NCBI GenBank assembly: GCA_905221605.1
Contig: CAJNDS010002528.1
Location: 58,501 to 122,500 of the forward strand
Length of the DNA: 64,000 bases
Direction of reading: 5' to 3'
Origin: Symbiodinium natans
Taxonomy: Eukaryota; Sar; Dinophyceae; Suessiales; Symbiodiniaceae
Shown here in pieces: positions 48,388 through 60,200 of the stretch. Made by a program: the position numbers and the translations under genes. Positions within the stretch are counted from its first letter, which is position 1. Each line of letters starts with the position of its first letter. The notes beneath the pieces were generated by a model, which searched no databases, had not been told where the DNA came from, and saw only the letters and a list, made by a program, of their open reading frames with translations.

Positions 48388-51300
48388 GTTTCGGCTTTCG
48401 GGTCTCACCCGTGCCATGGCCGTTCATTCACATGTCTCGGTTTTTCGGCTGAGATGAAGGATTCGGCAGGTTTCGGTGCGAGGCCTTGGGCCTGCTGGAA
48501 GAGGAGCAGGTCCGACAGCAAATGAGAAAGACAGCAAATGAGAAAGTCCGTGCAGGGAAAGAAGCCTCCGTATGAAGCGTGTCATGCAGTTCGCCATCTG
48601 CACCCATGTGCTGCATGCATGCACCCGGAAGCGAAGAAAAAGCACAGCAAGCTTGCAGTTTGACCGCTTTGCTGTTGCTGCTGTGGCTCTGCTTCAGCTG
48701 TGGCTGCGGCTGAAGAGTTGCCGCTGAATCCGGAAGTCTGTCTGAGGCCAGCCCTGGACTTGCCCCCATTCTTGTTTCTGGCCTTGGTGCCAAGATATGC
48801 CTGACAAGTCCCATAGAGAACTCGTTTGCTTTTTTAAAGGGTTTTGTTGTTTTAAAGGTGCTCTTCCTAAAGCACTCTTCATGCAAAAGTGCTCTTTTCA
48901 AGTAGGAGGCAGATGGACGAAGGCCTGGACTTGGCCTCGAGCTTGGAGTGACAGAGCAGCGATCTCTGCGTCTCTCTCCCTCTCTCTCTCTGGCTTTTAA
49001 GGAATTCTCTCTCGGAGGAGTTTTCTCAGCTCCTTTCTCAGCTCTAAGCTCTCCACTGAAGGCATTGGCTACCGCATCTCCTCTGCGAGATCGAAGCAAT
49101 GAGGTGGGGGTCGATCGTGTGCGATCGTGTGAGATCGTGTGCGATCGGTCGTGTGCGATCGTGTGCGAAGTGTTTCCAGAAGGCTTGTTGGTCCCTGTGC
49201 GTCCGATCACAGCATATCACACCATTTCGCTTCATGATCCGGCAGGTGGAGACTTTCAAGACCCCTGGCAAACGCCGAAGTCGTGGCGGAGAGGACTGCT
49301 CAGTTGATTCTGCATTGGCGCATTGGCGCATTGGGGGGGCGTTTTCTCGTGGGGGAGACTGGACAGGAGAGGCGCCGCTTGAGCCGCGACTTGGAGGAGC
49401 TGGAAGACTGTCGCAGGCTCTCAGTCTCATCTTGGAAAGAAGTGTGCAACCGTTGGGATGATGACATGTTTGACACCATTGCATAGGATGCGTGCAAGCA
49501 GTTACAGCACACATGCATGCTTTCAGGTCTCCCAGTGCGTAGTATTCATAGGAGTGAAGTTCGAACGGAGGTTGGTGACATTTGGTGACTGCGTGTGACT
49601 GTGATTTTGGATGTAGAGGCATCTTTGACTCTGGGGTGAGGTTTCGAGACCCAGGCATTGATGCAGACACCTCGAGTTCTGGGGCATTGTACTTCGGGGC
49701 CTCGCGCGATGTGAGGAATCGGTCATCGAAGTTATGTATAGTTGACGTCGGCAGCTGAGATTTGTCAATCACAGGCACGTCGCAGAGCCTGAGATGATGA
49801 GTTTCGTGGGGACCTTAGTTCAACGAAGCATCTTGCCTATGACAAATGGCGGTGACAGCTTCTAGGTCCTTGTGTGTAGTTCATGTTTGGGCAAGGATGA
49901 GATGCGTAAGCAGCTGCGGTCTCGGCTTTCCTTTCACGGAGCTAAAGCAGCCTTAACCAAGTCGTCGTCCTTGTAAGAGGTTCACAAGGCCTACTAGAGG
50001 TGCTGTGACGGGTGCCCTGGAGGCTGAGCATGTGGCAGACGCACTTGAGCGAGCTGTCTGCTGAGCAGAAGGAAGCAGAGAAGCTTCGGCAGGACTCTGG
50101 GAGCTTTTGCGGACAGTGTCCCGAAATTTTCAAATCTCCAAGAAGTCTCCAAAATGAATATAAATAAATAGATAGATAGATAGAGAGAGAGATATATATA
50201 TATATATATACAATATATGAATATCAATGTGCCAACTTCTGCGGTAGAGGACACCTCCAGCCTGCGGAGTAAGCTCTCAAGCTGCGAGGCTTGTATCAGC
50301 TTGTGTTTTTCGAGTCCTTCAAGAATCTCCACACAGTTCATCCATGAATGAACTCGGTTCTACTTGTAGTAGAAGTCAGTCCACACCACAAGCGATGAGA
50401 TATCTGCAGCTGCACGAGAATCGTCTGTGTCCGGCAGCTGAAGGAGATGGTGTCTTCTTAGATTCTTAGCTGTTGTTGCAAAAATGTCAGAGCTGCAAGG
50501 CAGAAGCAAGCGACAGAGCGAGAAGGCGGGTTACATTTTGCTGCGCGGCCCTTTGCGGGCAAGTTGTTGTCTTGGCAATGTCTGTTGGCATAAGAGGCCA
50601 CTGTGGAGGTAGAATGATGGCGTTCTTCGAAAACAGGACAGGCAACAGTCGTGCCGCCGCCCGCAGCCTCCAGCTCAAGCGGGCTGTGGTTGATGAAGCT
50701 GTGCCATGTGAGCACGGGCCCTTCGTCAGCAAGGCCAGGCAACCATGCCCTTTACTTGCTGCTGTTTGAGCCTTTTTTGTTGTTTTATCTTATCTTGTCA
50801 TGCTGCCGTTGTTGTATATTTTGCCATATTTTGCCACCCTCCCCAGGCTCTCCTTCTTGGACTCTGTCTCTGCTGTGCCGCAGCCTGTACTTGCCGGCTC
50901 AGAAACTGACCTGCAGAAAGTTCGCGCATGCTCACAGATATCGGAGCTTCGCCAGCTGCAACGAAAGAATCCCGCTTGGTCTAAGGGCAAACAGGCAAGC
51001 GGCCCGGCAGGCAGTGGGAAGAAAAATGCTTCGGTTTGCGGTGCGCAGCTTGCATCTGCTGCTTGGCCCTGCAGGAGAGAGTTCGAGTCAATGAAGCTCT
51101 TGGCTGCAATGTTCTCAGTCGAAAGCGTTTGCTTCTGGACATGTTGGGCATGTTAGCCAGCGTTGCAAAGATTGCTAGCTTTGACAGGTGCAGCTTACCT
51201 TTCTCACAGCAAATGTCCATGTGGCGGGATGGCAATTAGTTGATTCGTTTTGCTGCTAGCTGGAGTGCGGTGGCACGTGTTGTCTGCATAAAGGAGGTAA

Positions 51301-52660
51301 CAACTCCCGTTTCCTTGTTTCCTATTGCTGCGAGGCCGTGAAAACTTCATACACCAGATCGCCACTTGGCAAGGTTGTAACATGAGTGCATCAGTGAGCC
51401 TCACCGGAACGTGGATGCATCGCGAATCATGATTCAGCCGGGCGTGTGGCAGTGTGGCATGTTGGCATCTGAGGTGGGATGCGGTGTGGCCAAAAGATCC
51501 ATTTGCGCCTGACCGGCTTCTTAAAATGCATGTTGTTCACGTTGTCGGCAGCTGCCTCGAACTTCTTCGCCCAACTCCTCCGTCAAAATAGCAGCTGCTG
51601 CCGGCACAACACCAACAAAGCGTAGCTTGCACGAAGAAGCATGCTGCACATGTAGCAACGGAGCGTAGCTTGTCCATGCGAATTTTGGTTTGGCAGGGTG
51701 TGTCTGTGTGTGTCGACATCACTTCTTTCGGCACTTGTACTTCGCTTCTACACTTCTTCTAGCCGCCTTTTTGCGCTGCCATTTCGTCGAAGAAGGTTTT
51801 GAGGTGTCTCCTGGCAGGCAGCACCTGCTAAGCGAGTCCCGTTGCTTGTGTCGACCCTACGTGGTCTCATGTCACAGTTGGCCCGAGGATCCTATGAGCA
51901 AGCTGCCATACACCACATGTCTGAGAATGAACACAAACTCAGCAACCCAGCGTGGCTGTGAGCACATGGGACATACAAGTTGTGCAATGGCGAACCTTGA
52001 AAAAATCTTTAAGACAAGCGACATACATCGTCGTGCATAGTCTTTATGCAGCTTTAAACGAGCGCATTTCGGGCTTCGACAGTCGGCACCTCCCTGTAGG
52101 CGGTGCTTTTCGTTGTTTGTGCAACCTCGTGTGTGCGCGCACGTGCTGTCTGGCCAGCATGTTTTTTTTCACAGCCAGAGCTTTTTCCGTTTCCGCAACA
52201 CACGATTTCTCCAGATGCATGGTTGTCACGTTCTTGCATGAAGTGCCTCTGTTCTACAATTTGTGTTAAGTCGAGCCAGCACCTCTTGCGTACTATTGTG
52301 GGACTGAAGTCCGAGCGGAGTTTTGGTTGACGAGGGGAGGATGAGGAGGAGGAGGAAGAGGCGGAGGAGGAGGCGGAGGCGGCGGAGGAGGAGGAGGAGG
52401 ATTCTGCGGATTACCGTGGCTGCTACCATGATATGTTTGCCAGCTGCAGGCAGCTGTGGGCTTGTTTTCAGGGGAGAGCACCTTTGGCATTCGAACGCCC
52501 AAGCCGTTCCTGACGCGTTGCCTCAGAAAGGCTTGGAAGTCAACCCTGGAGTTCTCTCTGATGGTTTTGTTCTTGCAAACCAATGCTGCGTGCAGGCCAA
52601 CTTTGCCTGGGGTCGGGGTTTTTTGGTAGGTGCAGAACCTGAAAGGAACACAGTGAAGGG
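48388..52660. other. No supported gene; simple repeats
   Basis: No ORF shows a known motif. Repeats are a GATCGTGTGC array (49104-49168), a GATA/GA/AT tract (50156-50215) and a GGA-rich tract (52335-52403). The - strand ORFs of 244-260 residues near 48428-49778 owe their open frame partly to the GATCGTGTGC array. Confidence 0.4.
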
Positions 52661-52663
52661 TTC

Positions 52664-53167
52664 TTGAAACAAGCTGCGGGGTGTGTTGTCTGGAGGCAGC
52701 GCTGTGGGGTTCGCTTCGGGCACACTTTCCAACACGGGCTAGGCCGCGAGGCCCAAATTCCCAAAGTGAGGCACGAAATTATTCTTGGGGGTTTGGTGGA
52801 AGGGGAGGAAGAAGGGGAGGTTCGACACAAGTGGGCCCGAAAGTCGTGCGGGAACTTCTTAACGCCCCTTGACCGACGCGCAGGGCCCAAGGCCGAGGTT
52901 TTTTTTTGCTGCATGCTGCCAGCAAGTGGAGTGTCGCCTGATGGTTATGAGGAGGGAAGGGGTGCAGGATTGCAGGATTCTGCTGGCTTAACTTGGCCGG
53001 GCTTGCCCTTCAGATTTAATGATATGGCGTATGCTGACAGCTTCTGCTGCTTTCAGACTCAAGACCTGAAGGACAATTTGGTTTCAAAGACCATCTTCGA
53101 CGAAGGTCGGCTTACTGGAAGAGCTGATGAAGAGACATACGACAGGCTGTCGGTGCTTGCATCTTGA
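52664..53167 (+). CDS. Uncertain ORF upstream of the EF-hand exons
   Basis: This is 167 residues with no recognised domain. It lies just before the EF-hand exons on the same strand and may contain part of the same gene (for example DLKDNLVSKTIFDEGRLTGRADEETYDRL at the end). It could equally be a chance frame. Confidence 0.2.
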   Translation: MKQAAGCVVWRQRCGVRFGHTFQHGLGREAQIPKVRHEIILGGLVEGEEEGEVRHKWARKSCGNFLTPLDRRAGPKAEVFFCCMLPASGVSPDGYEEGRGAGLQDSAGLTWPGLPFRFNDMAYADSFCCFQTQDLKDNLVSKTIFDEGRLTGRADEETYDRLSVLAS

Positions 53168-53215
53168 AGCATGGGGTAGTTGTTGCATCCATTTATCAGT
53201 TTCGTCTGCTGTCAG

Positions 53216-53850
53216 AACCTTCGACGCGTGGGATACGGACTCTGACGACACGCTCTCCGAGGTGGAGCTGTCGCAGGCGCTCCGTGGAAGTTGGAAACAT
53301 TTGGAAGCATTTTGGAAGCATTTTGGAAGCATTTGGGGAGGCTCATAAGCTGTTTGATAATGTTTGATGCTTGGCAGGGCTTGGCGTCTGGGCATGGCCC
53401 CCTTGCAGCTTCGGATCCTTCTCGGCAGTTCCACCTCCTTGATACAGATGGGGCATCCTGCCAGCAGGGCATGCTGAGTTTGTGCACTTTGCAAGTGCTT
53501 CCGAAAGCTTTGCGTCAATGCGCTGCAGAGAAGGATGGTATTATTTCGCGCACGGAGTTTGGGAACAGCGCCGTGCAGGCAGCAGCTTGTGCTCGCCTAC
53601 GCAGCTCCATTGCTGAGCATTGCTGAGCAGGGCTGTCGGAGCCGAGCAGAGTCAACGTTGCTAAAGTTGTTAAAGTTGCAGGCTGTTCGAGCAATGGCGG
53701 AGCCGCATGCTCCAGTTGCAAATGCTTGTGTCTCGCCGGAGTCGAAGGACACTTGCCTTTCACGTTCTGATACACATTGTGTTCTTAGTTGCTCGCCTTC
53801 GGGCATGCACAGGACAGTGATGGGTACGTTACCACAGAGATCTCTCTGAG
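53216..53850 (+). CDS. EF-hand calcium-binding protein, multi-exon (partial model)
   Basis: The first exon (from about 53216) has FDAWDTDSDDTLSEVELSQAL, a complete EF-hand loop with D, D, D, T, S, E at positions 1, 3, 5, 7, 9, 12. A second loop is split: FHLLDTDG ends at 53452 and DGIISRTEFG starts at 53534, with an 81-base GC-AG intron between them. A third partial loop, DSDGYVTTE, begins after an AG near 53814. The first-exon donor and the ends of the gene are not fixed. It would bind calcium; the partner is unknown. It might be the 5' part of the cysteine-rich gene downstream, but I see no exon linking them. Confidence 0.6.
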
Positions 53851-54200
53851 TGCTGAAAGCTTCAGTGTTGTGGCATCTTGCAGCCCCGGAGTGCTGGGAC
53901 ATGCCGTGGCTTCTCCATGTCCTCGCTTCTTGGCAGCTGAAGTTCTTCATATTCTTCATGCATCATGCACAGTTCATGCACAGTTCTCTCTCCTTTTTTG
54001 GCTGAATATCGCTGCTTATGTCCCCCCCTTTGCTGTCAGGTGCCGGGCTGCCATACGTTCTCGCTGGGTGTCACTCTGGACAAGGTCCCGCCATGTCAGC
54101 CGTGTCATTGTATGTAAGTATGTATGGCTCGGAACAAAAGCGGCTTATGTGAGCCTTAGTGTGCATGTGAATCTCGTTGTTCGGATTCGGAGTTCTGCTT

Positions 54201-57200
54201 AGTCCAGGAGATTTGCCAGCAGCTCCATCCCTATCCCTGGAGCATGCGAAGAAATCGGCGGAGGTGGCCTATCCTGAGTTTGCGAGTATTTGCAGTGTCT
54301 GGGAACTTGGTTTCATTCAGGAGCTCGTCGCTCCTTGCTGGGCTAAGGAGTGCCGTCCAGGATATCATCGGAATGGGCAGTCCGAGTGTGTGCCATATAC
54401 TTGCGCAACTGGAAAAGGATGCAAAGCGTGCGTCCCACAGAGCCTGAGAACTCGAGATGACCAGTGCTCCGAGTGTGAGCCCGGCAACAAGAAGACGTTG
54501 GATGGTGTTTGCGAGCCGTACTCCTGCCTCACAGGCCACGGTGTCACAGCAAGCGTGAGCGAACTGTGGAGTGTGTGTGTTCTTGGTCTTGAAGGCGATG
54601 GCGCTGCTTGTAAGGTGTGTCTGCCACAGGAGGAGCGCACGGCCGATGGATGCTCGCCAATTCACAGAAGGCATTCATTGATGTGACTTGTGATGGTCGC
54701 GGAATGGTAGCGCTCTGAGATGTCATGGCAACTAAGGACAGTGCAGCGAATGCAATGCTGGCTATGAGATGAACGATGCGCATTCCTGTGGATCTTTCAC
54801 TTGCAGCACCGGCCCCGATGAGGCATGCAAGGCGCAACATGGGGTCAAGTGGGGGACAGTCGGGCCGCAACGAGAGCGCAGTTGCAGAGGGCGGCTTGGC
54901 TTTTGCAGGTTTGTCGAGGTGAGGCTGCAAGCAAAGACCACCAGCCGTTGGTGACCAGAACCTCCGTCGGAATGATGCTCGGCAGAATTCCGAAGCTCAG
55001 CAGTTGCAAAGCCGTGACCCGCAGCAGATGCATCTCAACTCCCATTTTCAGGTCTTGCCCAGATTCGCGAAAGCTCATCATATATACCAGCAACAAGCCG
55101 ATTTCCCCCGCAAACTGTGCCAATGCTCTCTGCAATGACAACCGCTGTGACCAGGTTGGTTCCTCAAACAATGCTTGAAGTTTGGGGCACTAGAGAGGGT
55201 CAGCGAAGCAACTCTTGTTGGGGGGGGACTCCTTGTTGCGCAGGCGCAATTTGAGATCCTTGCAACCGACTCGAAGTTCTGGACACTTGGTGAAGGGTTG
55301 GCCTATGCCTTGGGATGCCTTGGGATGCCTTGGGGGGTTCCCACCGACCTTCGGATCCTTAGGGACATGAGTGAGCTAGTACGTGATCTAACGAAGTGAT
55401 GCGCAGTGCATCTGAGGGAATGCTCTTGCATCAAGACCGGGGAGAAGTGCACAGACGAAGATCGCAAGCCGTCTTCGCCAACAACATCATACAGCCTCAA
55501 GGAATGCACTGCGCCGGTTGAGTTTCCTCTAACAGTATCTTGACTTCACCTGGCTTCCTCAAGCTGCTTGAGCTAAAGCTCACTGTCTCGGTTTGCATCT
55601 TGAGCCCGCGCAAGGCAAACAACCAATGCGCAGAATGTCGCTCGACGATGGGTGCTTGAGTTCGTGAATTTATGTAGCCACAGGAATGGCGAGGAGGAAG
55701 TTTTTTGCCTTGACCTGAGGCAACCCTGGCTACTTGCTGGGTGAGGACCTTCTCTGCAAGCCCTTCACTTGTGCCGAGGGTCCAGGCATCTGCTTTGAGA
55801 TGTCCGTGCAAGAATGATGTACCCTAGAGCAATTCCTGCTCGGAGGTGCCCTCTGCAAGATGTGTTCCGAACAGTCGAAGAGGACTGGCCAGAACCAGTG
55901 CTCAACTTGCAATCCTGGCTACTTCCTCGCCGGTGATCTCACCTGCAAGCCGTACACCTGCGAAACCGGGCCTGCTGATGCCTGCTTCCTGACATGCAAG
56001 AGATTTGAAGCACCCTGTCTCTCGCCATAGAGTTCCCCATGGAGCTTTCGCAATCGAGGTAAGACATGTGCTGCGGAGGGGGCGAGGACTGAGCACAATC
56101 AGTGCGCCGAGTGCAATCCGGGCTACGGCCTGACTGCTTCAGCCTCCTGCCAGATCTTCACCTGCGTAGCAGGTGCGAAGTTTTGAAAGGGCTGGCTTGC
56201 TGTTCTTCGGCGTGAGTTCGGCGTGCATCTGATCAGGCTGACAAAGAGACAAACCCTGCTGTGAGGTGCTGGTTCTTTGTGCAGGACGTGCAAAGATGTG
56301 GCTCTTAGAACCGCCAAGATGCAGTGCGCGGAGTGCAATCCAGGAGCACTGTCTTCCTGGAGGGCTGGTTGAGCGATTGTACACGGCATTGAGTTACGAG
56401 AGTGGATGCTGCTTGTGGTGTTGCGTGCATCATGTTGTGGCAATCAGACGGTGAGGATTCCTTTTGGCAGATGATTCTTCATGTCAGCCGGTCATGTGCG
56501 CAGCTGGGCCTGGTGCTCTCTGCAAGACGTGCCAAGACCCCAAAGACAGCACAGCAGATGCTTCTCGTCGGCAGCAGCGGCTTCTTTGTCTTTGTCTTTG
56601 TTGCTGTTGTGGCGGCGGTGGTGGTGGTGGTGGTCTCAAGTAAGACATGGTTTTTTTGGAGAGATTGAAATCCAAGGACCAGTGTATGGAGTGCAATGAG
56701 GGGTATCAGCTGTCAGAAGACTTTGAGTGCCGTCCCTTCACTTGTTCCACTGGGCCAAAGACAGGATGCAAAGTCTGCAGAGGCAGGGGCCTACTAAGAT
56801 TTGCTTTGCTTGCAGGATGGTTGGGGCTTGCGCTGTAGACGTGGCTGCACGATGCCGAGGTGAGTCGAAAAGGACAGCAAACGAGCAGTGCCAGGAATGC
56901 ATGGCCGGGTTCTCGCTCACGGTCGACCACTATTGTGAGCCCTTCGTGTGTGATGAGGGACCAGGTTCGCTTTGCAAGCGATGCTTGGACACGGACATGC
57001 GGACCGCTGATGACCAATGCGCCGACTGCAACCCTGGATATGCCTTGACAGAGGACCTGGCATGTTCAGCTTTCCAGTGCTCTACTGGGCCCGGCGCTGC
57101 CTGTAAAGTGTGCCAGGACGGTGCCAAAGCAACAGGTCCCAATCAGTGTAGCCAGTGCAACGCAGGATATGAGTTGTTGGCGGATGGAACGTGTCGGCAG

Positions 57201-60200
57201 TACAGCTGCCGCAGCGGAGCTGGAAACATGTGCAAGATCTGCAAAGATCCCAAGCACCGCACCGGCCACGGCCAATGCATGGCATGCAACGAGGGGTACA
57301 AGCTCAATGAGGAAGGCTTGTGCATCCTATCGCCATGCAGCTCCGAAGGAGATTCCAGCTGCAAAACATGTGGATCTGGTGATGAATGCCAGAGGTGTCG
57401 TCCTGGCTACCAGCTTACACCAGCTTTTGCTTGTCATCCATGGGTGTGCAGGAAAGGAGGCGGGGAACTCAGCCCATGGTCTGTGCTGCAATTTCCAGGC
57501 AGTTGATTCTTAGAACAGGCGGTGCATACGATGTGGCACGAACACCGCACATGATGTCGCTTGCCCTTTGTGCAGGCGGTTCGTTGTGCAAGAGCTGCAG
57601 AGCCCCAATGCAGAGGACAGCTCCTGACCAGTGTGAGTCTTGCAATCCTGGCTACGCTTTGTCGGGTGCCAAATGCAAGCCGTTCAAATGCGAAGTTGGG
57701 CCTGGAGCCGCATGTGGCCTGGCACATGTGCAAAAGGCTGATTTGCTCCTGTCTCGCCTTGATTACGACACAATGAGTATAATGCACTGCCTGGGGAAGC
57801 GGGCTGACCCAAAACCCTGTTAAAAGGATATGGGTAATCAAATCCTGGGGAAATCAATGAAGCAAACAGCTGGAGTCCCAAATTTATGCCCCGTGTTTCA
57901 AAAGGAGAATTAGTTGGTGTCCCTGTCTCACCTGCCGGATGTGTGGTGGAGCTCAGGCAGGAAGTGCAGGCCCCAAGGCGAGCGCACAGCGGACAACCAA
58001 TGTGATTCGTGCAATGCTGGCCACGTTCTCAACCAGGAGTGTGTTGCTAAAGGATGCATGTAGGGACGGTGATGTGTGAGAGTTCTAGCCGGCTGTGAGC
58101 TCGTTTCATTCTTGCAAGAAGTTAGCTAGTTTTGCAGGAGTAGTCTTGTATGGTTTTCACATTGCTGTGAGGATACCTTCGCGTGTTTCAAGTACTTGTG
58201 CAGCGCTGGTCAGGGGCCCGCTTCTTGCCTCAATTTTAGAGAACATCAGGTTCAGCAGCTGTTCGGCACACAGTTTCAAATTTGACTGCTCAGGCATGCA
58301 AAACCTGCAAGTCCACTTCCGACTTGACTGCCGACGACCAGTGTGAAGAGTGCAATCCTGGTTATGGTCTGACCGCAGACTTTCAATGCCAGCCGCTGCT
58401 GTGTGATGAGGGCAAGGGGTCGAAGTGTGCTGTTTGTCGGGATAGGCTGGACAGAACGGCCCCTGGACAGTGTCTTGCATGCAACCCGGGCCATGAGCTG
58501 ACAGCAGACTTCAAGTGCGCACCATTGGAATGTCGTGTGGGTGACGCCCTGACGGACTGCAAAGCTTGTGCGCCAGACTCCGACAGGACGGTCCGCAACC
58601 ATTGCAGTGAGTGCAACGCAGGAGCTGGCCTTGTTGGAACGCGCTGCGAACCCCTGAGTTGCAAGACTGGTTCAGGGGCCGCTTGCAAGACCTGCATGGG
58701 AAGAGGCGAAAGAACAGGCTTCGACCAGTGCAAGTCCTGTAATCCTGGTTACTTCTTGGACGCCGCGAAGACGTGCAAGCCTTTCCAGTGCCTGGCGGGT
58801 GAAGCGAGTGGTTGCAAGACGTGCAGGCCACAAGAGGCTAGGGCAGCCCACGGCGAGTGCGAATCCTGTAATCCGGGCTTCTATCTTTCGAAGTCCAATG
58901 GACATGCCAAGCTTACAGCTGTGCAACAGGACAGGGCAAGGCCTGCAAGGTGTGCCAAGAGCAGGGCGACCGGACCGACCACGACCAGTGTGCCGCATGC
59001 AATGCTGGCCCGCAGCCTAGTTCTTCGGTTCGCCATGTGTTCGGTAAGCTTGTCCAGCTCGGCCTCTGGGGGATTGCAGGCTATGAGCTCTTGTCCAACG
59101 GCAAATGCAAGCCGTTCACCTGCAAAACTGGCTTGGGGATGGGCTGCAAGGCTAGGCGGTAAAAGTACGTTGTCGCATCCACAGGTTTTTCTTCGGTTTT
59201 TTCGTTAAACAAACTGGTACTTTTGTGCAGGTGTGTCAGTCACCTTCCAAGCTCGCTGCAGCTGATCAGTGCCTGCAGTGCAATGAAGGCCGGAATTGCG
59301 AAGTATCTTAAGAGAGCAACTGCATGGGCATTGTTGTCAGTTTGCCTCGCTGCGCTTGACAAGAATCTGTGAGTGCGTCTCCCCGTCGTAGGATACTTCC
59401 TGGGCGAGGACTCCAAGTGTCATCGGTGGAATTGTGAGATTGGTGACGGTAGCGCCTGCAAGGCCTGCTTCGTGCAGGGGCTGCGCACAGGGCACAATCA
59501 GTGCGCTCTTTGCAACCCGGGGTATTTCAGGAATCATACAGATTTGAGCTGCCAGCCTTTCACGTGCCGGATAGGCAATGGCACAGCTTGCAGCAGTTGC
59601 ATTCAGCAAAGCGAGCGCAACGCTCACGATCAGTGCTCAGCCTGCAATCCAGGCTTCGACCTAACGGACCAGGCAAGTTGTCGACCATATGACTGCAGCG
59701 CTGGCAAGGGCACTGCCTGTGCCAGCTGCAAGGAGCAGACCGACAGAAGCGCGGATGGTGATTGCGCAGAATGCAACCCGGGGCACTTCTTATCTCCAAC
59801 CTCCCATTGCCAAGCCTATGAGTGCACGCCTGAAGCGGCAGGCTGCAAGACGTGTCGTTCCCCAGACGAACGAACTGCGCACAATCAATGTACAGATTGC
59901 CTTCCTGGCCACGAACTGACGGAGAACTTCATGTGCAAAGCAACTGATTGCACAGAAGGTCCTGGCCCAAGCTGCAAGAAGTGCGACTCCGAAGGGGGTG
60001 ACTGCAGCGAGTGCAACGTGGGGTATTACTTGACGGACGAGAAGATATGTCAGCCGTATAAGTGCAGCATTGGATTGCCACCACTATGCAAGACTTGCAG
60101 GGATGCACAGAACGCGACAGCAGACAACCAATGCAAGGAGTGTGCTGAGGGCTATCATCTCAGCAAGTCCTTTACATGCGAGCCGTACTCGTGCCGGACT

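Noticed and set aside
48428-49778. - strand ORFs of 244-260 residues
   Set aside because: They read through the GATCGTGTGC array and low-complexity stretches and show no family features.
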